From the NCBI GenBank assembly GCA_937952395.1, contig CALFYV010000448.1:1-5779 (forward strand): a stretch of DNA of 5,779 nt. Reading direction: 5' to 3'. The position numbers and the translations under genes were made by a program. Positions within the stretch are counted from its first letter, which is position 1. Every line of letters starts with the position of its first letter. Positions 1 through 5,127 of the stretch are shown in pieces. Below the pieces are notes generated by a model. That model searched no databases and was not told where the DNA came from. It saw only the letters and a list, made by a program, of their open reading frames with translations. This DNA is from an uncultured Bacteriovoracaceae bacterium (GTDB lineage: Bacteria; Bdellovibrionota; Bacteriovoracia; Bacteriovoracales; Bacteriovoracaceae).

Positions 1-444
1 ATAAGTATCGTTATAATCTTTTTGAGGGTCTTCAAAATAACTTGGAGAATAATTAGGACCACTGGGAGCAATTGAATCAAAACTATCATAAACGGGTGAG
101 TAAACACTCGTGGCAGTACTCGGAGTAAAGTTACTTCCAGCACCACCCGCTGAACGACGCCTAGCTGATGTTGAAGCCGTTCTATTATCGCTGGCCACAC
201 CACGCAGTACACGGGTTTGGTTCATAGCATTTTTTGTGACATCAAGAGTTTTTCTTTTTTGGCGATCAACGATGGGTTTATTATCAGAGGCTATCTTGCG
301 CGAATTTTTTTGTTTTTCTTTTAATTTGGCATCTAAGTTTATTTGATCTGAACTGGGGGTTAAAAAATACAAAGCAGCACCTAACGCTCCTAAAACAGCG
401 CCCGTCTTGACCATACCTTTTGTGCCAAACTCTTCTGAAGACAT
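1..444 (-). CDS. Membrane-anchored low-complexity protein, N-terminal 148 residues (partial, runs off the window)
   Basis: An open frame begins at ATG 444-442 and continues without a stop to base 1, so the C-terminus is outside the window. Residues 1-9 are a short polar tail (MSSEEFGTK). Residues 11-28 form one Gly/Ala/Leu-rich hydrophobic segment (GAVLGALGAALYFL core), which looks like a signal anchor or uncleaved signal; no lipobox Cys follows. Residues 34-70 are very Lys/Asp/Asn-rich, residues 80-105 are Ser/Thr/Arg/Gly-rich (including ARRRSAGG), and the remainder is Ser/Pro/Tyr-rich. The distal part is probably disordered and lies outside the cytoplasmic membrane. The start is preceded by a modest AGGG about a dozen bases upstream. 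I do not recognise a family and propose no function. The frame is supported by the clean membrane segment right after the start and by the lack of any stop over 148 codons. Confidence 0.7.
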   Translation of the reverse strand, partial: MSSEEFGTKGMVKTGAVLGALGAALYFLTPSSDQINLDAKLKEKQKNSRKIASDNKPIVDRQKRKTLDVTKNAMNQTRVLRGVASDNRTASTSARRRSAGGAGSNFTPSTATSVYSPVYDSFDSIAPSGPNYSPSYFEDPQKDYNDTY

Positions 445-476
445 AGTTTTTTACCCTAGTACTCTACTTAAATATC

Positions 477-489
477 GGCTTTTTAAGCC
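477..489 (-). promoter_or_regulatory. Small hairpin in the leader of the 1-444 gene
   Basis: GGCTT and AAGCC form a perfect 5-bp inverted repeat with a 3-nt loop, 33-45 bases upstream of the ATG at 444. No T-run follows on the minus strand, so it is not a convincing terminator. A CATAAT hexamer (plus-strand 499-504, read on the minus strand) just upstream could be a -10 element, but I see no matching -35. If that is the promoter, this hairpin lies near the start of the leader. Its role is unknown. Confidence 0.25.
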
Positions 490-603
490 TATATCTTTAT
501 TATGAGGGCATGCCTTTTTTTGCTGTTAGTGGAAAGTGAGCTCTTAAAAAATCTTTAGATTTCAATAAGTTAAAATACAATTTAGGAAAGGCTAGTGAGT
601 AGC

Positions 604-620
604 TCAAAAACTATTTTTGA
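604..620 (-). terminator. Possible AT-rich terminator hairpin after the acetyltransferase gene
   Basis: TCAAAAA and TTTTTGA form a perfect 7-bp inverted repeat around a 3-nt loop, about 50 bases beyond the stop codon of the acetyltransferase gene at 669. The stem has one G-C pair only, and no clear separate T-run follows beyond the stem's own T's. It is a weak candidate, but it is the only dyad in the right place to end the minus-strand cluster. Confidence 0.3.
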
Positions 621-668
621 AGTTGGCAAAATATTGAGGCAGCCATTAACAAAATTCAAGTAGTTAGC

Positions 669-1184
669 TTAATTTGAGTTTGAGATCGTCCTGCCCATAA
701 ACAACAGATTTTGATGTTGTTTCTCAAATAAAAAAGAATTCTTAGAATAAAAATGGCGATTGCGAGCTTGGATAGACGTGATGATATGTAAACCTTTGAT
801 ATTTTGTTTTTTAAGCTCCACACAGAAAGCTTCGAGTAAACTGGCACCAACTTCTTTACCGCGAGCAGATTCCGTTACATTCATATGCAAGTGGGCCGGA
901 TAATCAGGATAATAATTTGAAAAAATTTGATAATGAGACAGTAAATGATTTAACTTTTCTTCTTTTGAGCTATCGACTACACCGCATAAATATCCAAGTA
1001 AATTTTCATTTTCTAGAGCTAAATAAACATGCTCAGGATAATTTTCTAAATAAAAACCTAGGTATTTGTGAAAGAAAGATTCTTTCTCTTGTTCATTTTC
1101 AAATATTGTTCTGCTTGAGCTTTCAAAAAAAATCTCTCTTATTTCACTCTCAAAATTAGCAGAATATCCTTTTTTTATTTTCAT
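669..1184 (-). CDS. GNAT-family N-acetyltransferase
   Basis: This is a 171-residue protein with the GNAT fold, expected to transfer an acetyl group from acetyl-CoA to an amine on an unidentified substrate in the cytoplasm. The acetyl-CoA motif A is visible at about residues 108-117 (RGKEVGASLL, matching R/Q-x-x-G-x-G/A). A C-terminal N-R-H-F-Y-S-K-N-S-F at about 142-151 matches the usual 'N..a..fY.k.GF' motif B. The strand before motif A reads YPAHLHMNV, resembling the 'YPAHLHI.I' of GNATs related to the acetyltransferase-like domain of O-GlcNAcase; that link is from memory. I chose ATG 1184 rather than ATG 1214. The former gives an ATGA overlap with the cca stop codon, an AAGAGA Shine-Dalgarno, and begins right at the domain. 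The longer form adds ten residues (MFSPAQRESN) with no evident role. It is the last gene of the regulator-cca-acetyltransferase cluster and probably depends on coupled translation. Confidence 0.88.
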   Translation of the reverse strand: MKIKKGYSANFESEIREIFFESSSRTIFENEQEKESFFHKYLGFYLENYPEHVYLALENENLLGYLCGVVDSSKEEKLNHLLSHYQIFSNYYPDYPAHLHMNVTESARGKEVGASLLEAFCVELKKQNIKGLHIITSIQARNRHFYSKNSFLFEKQHQNLLFMGRTISNSN

Positions 1185-2485
1185 GTTAGATTCTCTTTGA
1201 GCAGGCGAAAACAATAATACGCCCCTCTTTGACTGGGGCTTACTTCTTCATAGTCATTTTCATCTAATGGGATTTCACCACTGATGGCCTTGGCAAATTC
1301 GTAAAAAATTTGTCCATTGAAAGGGTATTCAGACTTAAGCATTTCTTGCAGATGAGATAAAAGTTTTTTTTCATTTGCTTCTCTTTTTGGCCAATTCATT
1401 TTTTTTAATAAGCTTTTTAATTGATTTACATCTTGTAAAAAGTCTATTTTGAAATCACTAAACTTAGTTGAATTCATTTTAAAAACGAGACTCATATCAG
1501 GGTGAGTAAAAATTCGTTTTTGCAATTGCTTCAGATTTTCAATCCTCTCTAGTAATCTAGGTGAAATTTGAAAATATTCACAGATCTTCTTTTTTTCTTC
1601 TATTGAGATTTTTGAATCAAGAGCTAAAACTAAAAAAATTAATTTCCCTCTCTCATGCTTAGGGAAATAAGATAAAAGTTGTGAGTACCAATCATCCAGT
1701 TTCTCTTCTTGAGTAGCGACCGCATCCAAACATTTTTTCAAAGAGTTTTCGGTTTTAACAAAGTTGGCCAGTTTTTTCAAAAAAAGAAAAAAACGTCCTG
1801 ATTTAAGAGCTTCTTGCCAAACATAAAAATGTGAAATTTTCTCCAAAGACATTTGTTGCAGCATTGATAAAAGTTCATCATCAAAGCGAAAACCAAAACG
1901 AAAATAAAAACGTATGGCCCGCAAAAGTCTAACCGGATCAAAAACAAACTGTTCTGAACAAGCACGCAGTGTTTTATTTTTGAGATCGGCCAAACCACCT
2001 AAAGGATCATGGAAACTGGCCACATCATCTTTGTTAAAACTGATACTCAGAGCATTGATAGTAAAATCTCGACGCCTAAAAGCACTTTCCAGTGGCAGCT
2101 GGCCAAAAAGTTTGCATTCAAAATCATGATGTCCTTTTTGTTTAGTCTTATCAAAACTGTCTTGGCGTGGTTGAGAAAGCTCCAAGATTGAATCGCCTAC
2201 TTTAAGTTTGAGCACCTCGTAAGCCAATTCTTCGACTTCATAAAGACTGGCCAATTTAAGTTTTAAATCTTGCCAGTTTTCTTTACGTTTATCTTCCTTA
2301 AGGAAAGATTGATAATGTAATTCTATATCTAAGTCTTGGACAATCTTACCACTTAAAATAAAGTCGCGAACACATCCCCCTACAAAATAAGGGTAATAGT
2401 TTTTAAGCCAAATAGATCTTAAACAAGACTGAACGTCTTTAGGAAGTTGGTTAACAAAAGAGCGAGCTAAATTTTTTTCATTCAT
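1181..2485 (-). CDS. cca: CCA tRNA nucleotidyltransferase (class II, poly(A) polymerase-type head domain)
   Basis: This 434-residue protein should add or repair the 3'-terminal CCA of tRNAs using CTP and ATP in the cytoplasm. Head-domain motifs appear in order: VGGCVRD (35-41); the metal-binding D-L-D at 51-53; PRQD (106-109) followed by GHH in place of the common GRR; RRRDFTINAL (137-146); HDPLGG (159-164); and DPVRLLRAIRF (183-193), which begins the nucleotide-selecting neck. The G-[RK]-[RK]-F signature I associate with bacterial poly(A) polymerases does not follow the D-x-D, so CCA addition is favoured, though A-adding or polyadenylating activity cannot be excluded. The neck after residue 200 departs from the usual 'ERI..EL' pattern, and the C-terminal half is divergent helical sequence with no HD motif. 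ATG 2485 shares its A with the stop of the upstream regulator gene (TAATG). No good Shine-Dalgarno is visible, so translation is probably coupled. The stop overlaps the acetyltransferase start (ATGA). Confidence 0.88.
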   Translation of the reverse strand: MNEKNLARSFVNQLPKDVQSCLRSIWLKNYYPYFVGGCVRDFILSGKIVQDLDIELHYQSFLKEDKRKENWQDLKLKLASLYEVEELAYEVLKLKVGDSILELSQPRQDSFDKTKQKGHHDFECKLFGQLPLESAFRRRDFTINALSISFNKDDVASFHDPLGGLADLKNKTLRACSEQFVFDPVRLLRAIRFYFRFGFRFDDELLSMLQQMSLEKISHFYVWQEALKSGRFFLFLKKLANFVKTENSLKKCLDAVATQEEKLDDWYSQLLSYFPKHERGKLIFLVLALDSKISIEEKKKICEYFQISPRLLERIENLKQLQKRIFTHPDMSLVFKMNSTKFSDFKIDFLQDVNQLKSLLKKMNWPKREANEKKLLSHLQEMLKSEYPFNGQIFYEFAKAISGEIPLDENDYEEVSPSQRGAYYCFRLLKENLT

Positions 2486-3006
2486 TATTGGATCAGTGTT
2501 GTCTCATTTTTCATGAATTCATAAAGCGTCTTTACTTTCAATAATTCAAACGCATCTTCATGATAAACGAAATAAAACCGATCGTTAAATATTTGATGTT
2601 CAGCCGCCAAAGTTTTTACCTTATTATGGTAAAAAGAGCGGTTAAACACGTGGGTTGGGATAACAGCGATACCTAAACCATTATAAATGGCCTTCAGCAT
2701 ATGTCCAAAAGAGTTCACAACGATTCTTGGCTTCAAATTACGCGGGATAGTATTAAAACGTCCACGGCACCAATTAAGAAATAAAGGGTCCCCTTCTTCG
2801 AAAAAAATGAGAGGAAACTGAGTCAGGTCTTTTAAATCCATCTGACCAGTAATGGGAAAATCAGGTGAGTCCGGAAAAACTAAGGTTGTATGTTCTTTCT
2901 CAAGCTCAAGCCTGTCAGCTGAAGCTGGCACTAAGCTTTCTGGCACAATTAAAACATCCAATTCGTTATTTTCAAATTTTTTATGTAAATTCTCTTGAAA
3001 ATCCAT
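2485..3006 (-). CDS. LysR regulator, C-terminal fragment (effector-binding domain, 173 aa)
   Basis: This open frame starts at ATG 3006, nine codons after the stop that interrupts the regulator and in the same frame. It carries most of the inducer-binding domain: LDVLIVPE (about 17-24), FPLIFFEEGDPLF, a helix with LNWCRGRF, then AIYNGLGIAVIP (about 110-121). It has no DNA-binding domain. I see no Shine-Dalgarno at a useful distance from ATG 3006 (nearest AGAAG about 19 bases upstream), so independent translation would be weak. The fragment may still matter: ribosomes finishing here would terminate at TAATG and could reinitiate on cca. It overlaps the pseudogene entry; I think it is a remnant of one gene rather than a separate gene. 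Confidence 0.5.
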   Translation of the reverse strand: MDFQENLHKKFENNELDVLIVPESLVPASADRLELEKEHTTLVFPDSPDFPITGQMDLKDLTQFPLIFFEEGDPLFLNWCRGRFNTIPRNLKPRIVVNSFGHMLKAIYNGLGIAVIPTHVFNRSFYHNKVKTLAAEHQIFNDRFYFVYHEDAFELLKVKTLYEFMKNETTLIQ

Positions 3007-3030
3007 GAAAATTGATACATTTACTTCTGG

Positions 3031-3384
3031 TTATTGAGTGCCAAACTCAATCGCTTTATTCGCTACCCAACTCTTACCAATTCCGGTTAGAGTTCCAATA
3101 TTAAGTTTGCCCATGACCTTTTGCTTTTCTTGCAAAATTTGTCCCATGACAATGTCATATTTTTTAAAAAAATCTTTGCCCAAATAGCAGAGCTTAAGTC
3201 CTTCATGAGTCAGCGCCACTTGTTTACCAGTACGGCTAATCAGCTTCACGCCAACTTTTTTCTCCATATTCTTTATACTTTGAGAAATAGCCGATTGAGT
3301 TACATGCAGCTCATCAGCTGCCTTAGAGAAACTTTTGGCCTTATAAACCGCCATCAATGTCGCTAGTGATGAAGTATCAATCAT
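3031..3384 (-). CDS. LysR regulator, N-terminal fragment (DNA-binding domain and linker, 117 aa)
   Basis: This is the product expected if the stop at 3033-3031 is obeyed. It holds the whole winged helix-turn-helix (residues 3-60), the linker helix that pairs subunits in this family, and only the first strand and helix of the effector domain (GKLNIGTLTGIGKSW onward). A stable fragment of this kind could still bind DNA but could not sense an inducer, and might act as a constitutive or dominant-negative binder; that is inference. ATG 3384 is favoured because the family consensus (L..L.AV.....F..AA..L) begins a few residues later and an in-frame TAG lies a few codons upstream. It overlaps the pseudogene entry and is listed so the open frame itself is recorded. 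Confidence 0.6.
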   Translation of the reverse strand: MIDTSSLATLMAVYKAKSFSKAADELHVTQSAISQSIKNMEKKVGVKLISRTGKQVALTHEGLKLCYLGKDFFKKYDIVMGQILQEKQKVMGKLNIGTLTGIGKSWVANKAIEFGTQ

Positions 3385-3432
3385 GCTGTGAGTTATAGCC
3401 TAAAAGCTCTTTATTTACACGCCTTTTTCTTT

Positions 3433-3447
3433 AAAACTATTAGTTTT
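3433..3447. promoter_or_regulatory. 15-bp palindrome upstream of the LysR gene (candidate operator half)
   Basis: AAAACTA-T-TAGTTTT is a perfect 7-1-7 inverted repeat, about 50 bases upstream of the regulator's ATG. It lacks exact T-N11-A spacing, but it lies about 35 bp from the better dyad at 3469-3483. Two separated sites is how LysR regulators often bind (recognition and activation sites). On the plus strand it touches a candidate -35 TTGCTT at 3446-3451. The symmetry is seen directly; the operator role is inferred. Confidence 0.4.
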
Positions 3448-3464
3448 GCTTATGTTAGATGGTT

Positions 3465-3487
3465 AAATCTATAAAAATTATAGGTTT
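3465..3487. promoter_or_regulatory. LysR-type T-N11-A dyad overlapping divergent -10 elements
   Basis: CTATAA-AAA-TTATAG (3469-3483) is a perfect 15-bp dyad whose T at 3470 and A at 3482 have the T-N11-A spacing typical of LysR binding sites. The arms extend to AAA/TTT at 3465 and 3487 with one mismatch. The dyad contains TATAAT on the minus strand (3482-3477), with a TTGCCT -35 at 3507-3502 and a long 19-bp spacer, directed at the regulator cluster. On the plus strand it contains TATAAA (3470-3475), with TTGCTT at 3446-3451 and an 18-bp spacer, directed at the 3597 gene. Binding here could block both promoters. AT-rich DNA produces such patterns by chance, so confidence is moderate. Confidence 0.45.
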
Positions 3488-3498
3488 TTCTATTTCAG

Positions 3499-3526
3499 TT
3501 GAGGCAATAATGCGCGACAGTATATC
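3499..3526 (+). promoter_or_regulatory. Alternative sigma70-like promoter for the 3597 gene
   Basis: TTGAGG (3499-3504) and TATATC (3521-3526) are separated by 16 bp and would give a leader of about 64 bases ending in the strong Shine-Dalgarno at 3585-3590. It competes with the candidate whose -10 is in the dyad at 3470-3475; the sequence alone does not decide between them. Confidence 0.3.
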
Positions 3527-3584
3527 TATCCTGAAATACATTAAGTTTCTTATAAAAATGTCCGATAAAATTGTATGAATAATC

Positions 3585-3590
3585 GGAGGG
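3585..3590 (+). promoter_or_regulatory. Strong ribosome binding site deciding the 3597 start
   Basis: GGAGGG lies six bases before ATG 3597. A second ATG at 3592-3594 is in another frame and only one base from the Shine-Dalgarno, so 3597 is the start. This is the strongest Shine-Dalgarno in the window apart from that of the repeat protein, and it argues that the unrecognised gene is real and well translated. Confidence 0.7.
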
Positions 3591-3596
3591 TATGGG

Positions 3597-4091
3597 ATGG
3601 AGAAGCTGTATGATTTACCAGATTTAAAACAATTACAAGAATGGAAAACATATGATCAAAAAGGTTATAGAGCATTAATTAAAATGATATCTAAAAATAA
3701 GAAAATTTTAATTCTTGCCACCAAAAACTCTGGTAAAAACACTATTCAACATTCTGTGGTAAATTATATCCATAGGATGCACTCTGAAATATTAGTCATT
3801 CCTTCTCTTGAGGGTATTAACCTCCCAAAAATGAAAGCTAATAAGAAAGTTACTCAATTAAAGAAAATGTGCAAGGATCAAAAAAGTTATATAGCCTGTA
3901 TTCAACACGAAGGTGATTGGGAAATGCCTGTTAGCGAATTTGTCACTGAATTCTCAGGTTGGTTTGAATGTGTTTTAGACTTAAGATTTTACGAAGGACA
4001 AAGAATCCTTTGTGCAATTTATGATGGTAAGAAATCTTACAAATGCATTTATAAGCATGAGTTCGTCAGAACTAATCGAGTAGCCGCATAA
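3597..4091 (+). CDS. Unrecognised 164-residue protein with a degenerate P-loop-like motif
   Basis: I do not recognise this protein. It is soluble-looking and basic, with no signal peptide or membrane segment. After a charged N-terminus (1-35), a hydrophobic strand KILILA leads into T-K-N-S-G-K-N-T at 42-49. That resembles a Walker A loop (GxxxxGK[ST]) with Ala for the first Gly and Asn for the Ser/Thr after Lys. A helix and a second strand follow (EILVIPSLEG, 64-73). No Walker B is evident. The C-terminal part (about 96-144, SYIACIQHEG then CVLDLRFYEGQRI) faintly recalls the end of VirB11/TrbB secretion ATPases, where an 'HA' motif precedes 'D.vv...r..G.R'. That is a weak resemblance and could be accidental. 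Three cysteines lie beyond residue 100 (101, 125, 139), with others at 92 and 150. It diverges from the broken LysR gene, the usual position of a LysR target. A downstream unrelated gene starts 135 bases later. Confidence 0.75.
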   Translation: MEKLYDLPDLKQLQEWKTYDQKGYRALIKMISKNKKILILATKNSGKNTIQHSVVNYIHRMHSEILVIPSLEGINLPKMKANKKVTQLKKMCKDQKSYIACIQHEGDWEMPVSEFVTEFSGWFECVLDLRFYEGQRILCAIYDGKKSYKCIYKHEFVRTNRVAA

Positions 4092-4110
4092 AACCACTAG
4101 TTTGTTGACA

Positions 4111-4137
4111 AAGTCCTGTGTATGAAACTTGGGACTT
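4111..4137 (+). other. Inverted repeat between the 3597 gene and the exported-protein gene
   Basis: AAGTCC (4111-4116) and GGACTT (4132-4137) form a 6-bp stem with a 15-nt loop, 20 bases after the stop of the 3597 gene. No T-run follows, so it is not a standard intrinsic terminator. It spans the GTG at 4118 that would start the longer form of the next protein, and so would tend to hide that start if it forms in RNA. Confidence 0.3.
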
Positions 4138-4225
4138 AATAACAAAAACCGCTTTTCAAAGCAATTTACAAAAAGCCAGGACGAAGAATATTAAGTTTTT
4201 GAATGAGACTACCGATATTTTATTC

Positions 4226-4924
4226 ATGGGAAATCATATAACTTTAACTCTTTTTCTACTTATTTTTTCACTTAACTCTTACACCCAAGGGAATGACTTG
4301 ACTGGGGTTGGAAATTTCCCAGAAACTGATAGTGAGGGTTTTAGAGCGATCTTAGTCTGTGGGGAGATAAAAGACAGAGCAAAACCCAATACTGTCATCT
4401 CTGCCAAAGAACTTGATAATGGAACAGTGCTGATAAAAATTCGGTATATCGAAGATAATATTACTATAAATATTCCAGCATCAGCATCAACTGTCACAGA
4501 GACTAATGCTAATTTTTCATTGATCAATCCTGGTCGTAAATCAAATAGTTACAGCTTTGAATTGAACACTGGTGTTGGGGTAGAGTTTGAAGAGACAAGA
4601 TGGCCCGACTATTTTTCGAGCGTTAGCGCAATAATGACGAGATTGTTAAATAATAACTATCACATCGATAGATTAACTTTCACCCAATCAGAGCCAAGCT
4701 CTTTATGGATTCAAGGATATTTACCTTATAAATCGCGACAAGATAGAGTTGTTGAAGACTGTCATATCTTATCGAAATCATTCATTCAAGAAGCGATAGA
4801 GGCAAAAAGAGAAAAAGATAATAATCAGGCAGAAGTAAATAGTAGCACAATAAAAAGTAAAGATTCTAATCCTGCCCCTACAAATGATAAGAAAGGTAAT
4901 AGTCAAAAAGTCATTCAACAATAA
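4226..4924 (+). CDS. Unrecognised exported protein with two cysteines
   Basis: From ATG 4226 the protein has 232 residues. It begins with a hydrophobic stretch (HITLTLFLLIFSLNSY) that looks like a signal peptide with a weak n-region, so it is probably exported. The mature part appears strand-rich (GTVLIKIRYIEDNITINIP; YSFELNTGVGVEF), with one helix near SSVSAIMTRLL. It has exactly two cysteines, at 45 and 179 (VCGE and EDCH), which could form a disulphide. The last 45 residues are Lys/Asn/Ser-rich and probably disordered. The frame is also open back to a GTG at 4118, adding 36 polar residues. I prefer 4226 because that puts the hydrophobic segment at the N-terminus, but neither start has a good Shine-Dalgarno. 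The 135 bases from the previous stop (4091) to this ATG suggest its own transcription, though no clear promoter is seen. No family is recognised. Confidence 0.72.
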   Translation: MGNHITLTLFLLIFSLNSYTQGNDLTGVGNFPETDSEGFRAILVCGEIKDRAKPNTVISAKELDNGTVLIKIRYIEDNITINIPASASTVTETNANFSLINPGRKSNSYSFELNTGVGVEFEETRWPDYFSSVSAIMTRLLNNNYHIDRLTFTQSEPSSLWIQGYLPYKSRQDRVVEDCHILSKSFIQEAIEAKREKDNNQAEVNSSTIKSKDSNPAPTNDKKGNSQKVIQQ

Positions 4925-4985
4925 CTACAAGAAAAGTATAAATCCTCCAGTCAAAATAGCTTAGAGATAATATAAAAATTTTCTC

Positions 4986-4999
4986 AAAAGAGATCTTTT
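4986..4999 (+). terminator. Weak AT-rich hairpin after the exported-protein gene
   Basis: AAAAG-AGAT-CTTTT is a 5-bp inverted repeat about 60 bases after the stop at 4924, followed by CAAATTTTTCTC. The stem is short with a single G-C pair. It is the best terminator-like structure in the 203-base gap (4925-5127), but it is weak. The rest of that gap is AT-rich; a TATAAA at 5052-5057 could be a -10 for the next gene, without a good -35. Confidence 0.25.
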
Positions 5000-5102
5000 C
5001 AAATTTTTCTCATGGAAAAGGACATTTTATCCCAAATGTTTTTTTCGTTTTTATAAATTCAATGAGTTACAAAAACTTATCTCGACATTCTTTTGCATAA
5101 AG

Positions 5103-5122
5103 CTCCTTAGAAAACAAAGGAG
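5103..5122 (+). promoter_or_regulatory. Hairpin that sequesters the Shine-Dalgarno of the repeat protein
   Basis: CTCCTT (5103-5108) is the exact reverse complement of AAGGAG (5117-5122), the Shine-Dalgarno five bases before ATG 5128. They could fold into a 6-bp stem with an 8-nt A-rich loop (AGAAAACA). If formed, the ribosome binding site would be closed. This is seen directly as complementarity; translational control (thermosensor, protein-assisted or antisense) is inference. The stem is short enough to be opened readily. Confidence 0.45.
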
Positions 5123-5127
5123 ATGCA

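Larger units (their letters stand above)
2485..3384 (-). pseudogene. LysR-type transcriptional regulator interrupted by one in-frame stop codon
   Basis: Read through the stop, this is a 299-residue LysR-type regulator of normal length. It has an N-terminal winged helix-turn-helix (about 3-60; FSKAADELHVTQSAISQSIK recognition region, then GVKLISRTGK and LTHEG), a linker helix (about 65-90), and a periplasmic-binding-protein-like effector domain (from about 92, GKLNIGT). That domain contains the typical late segment with GLGIAVIP near residues 239-246. Codon 118 (bases 3033-3031) is TAA. Residues on each side read FGTQ-stop-PEVNVSI, where LysR proteins usually have 'F..YPEV', so a Tyr codon (TAT/TAC) has probably become TAA by one substitution. 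Both halves share a frame, and no second lesion is seen. This implies a recent mutation, a sequencing error, or read-through. It is the first gene of the cluster and diverges from the 3597 gene, the usual LysR arrangement. Its own ATG has no strong Shine-Dalgarno. Confidence 0.85.

Noticed and set aside
110..346. Plus-strand open frame of 78 codons
   Set aside because: It lies antisense to the open frame starting at 444, which has a proper membrane segment and no stops over 148 codons. The plus-strand product has no recognisable features.
507..520. GGCATGCC followed by a T-run, looking like a plus-strand terminator
   Set aside because: The palindrome leaves only a 2-bp stem once a 4-nt loop is allowed, and no plus-strand gene ends nearby.
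656..850. Minus-strand open frame of 64 codons
   Set aside because: It overlaps the C-terminal part of the GNAT gene in another frame; the GNAT motifs there decide the true frame.
917..1159. Plus-strand open frame of 80 codons
   Set aside because: Antisense shadow of the GNAT gene in AT-rich DNA, with no Shine-Dalgarno and no family resemblance.
1777..2191. Several open frames on both strands inside cca
   Set aside because: They overlap the conserved head and neck motifs of the nucleotidyltransferase (DPLGG, DPVRLLRAIRF), which fix the coding frame.
3006..3033. A frameshift separating the two LysR halves
   Set aside because: Both halves are in the same frame (3384 and 3006 differ by a multiple of 3). 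The lesion is a single stop codon, with no indel needed.
3121..3366. Plus-strand open frame of 81 codons opposite lysR
   Set aside because: Antisense to the helix-turn-helix region of the LysR gene, whose sequence is clearly conserved.
4105..4110. TTGACA, a perfect -35 hexamer, just after the 3597 gene
   Set aside because: No -10-like hexamer occurs 16-19 bp downstream; the nearest TA-rich hexamers are at about 10 and 26 bp.
4279..4527. Minus-strand open frame of 82 codons opposite the exported protein
   Set aside because: Antisense shadow with no start signals of note; the plus-strand frame has a signal peptide and is much longer.
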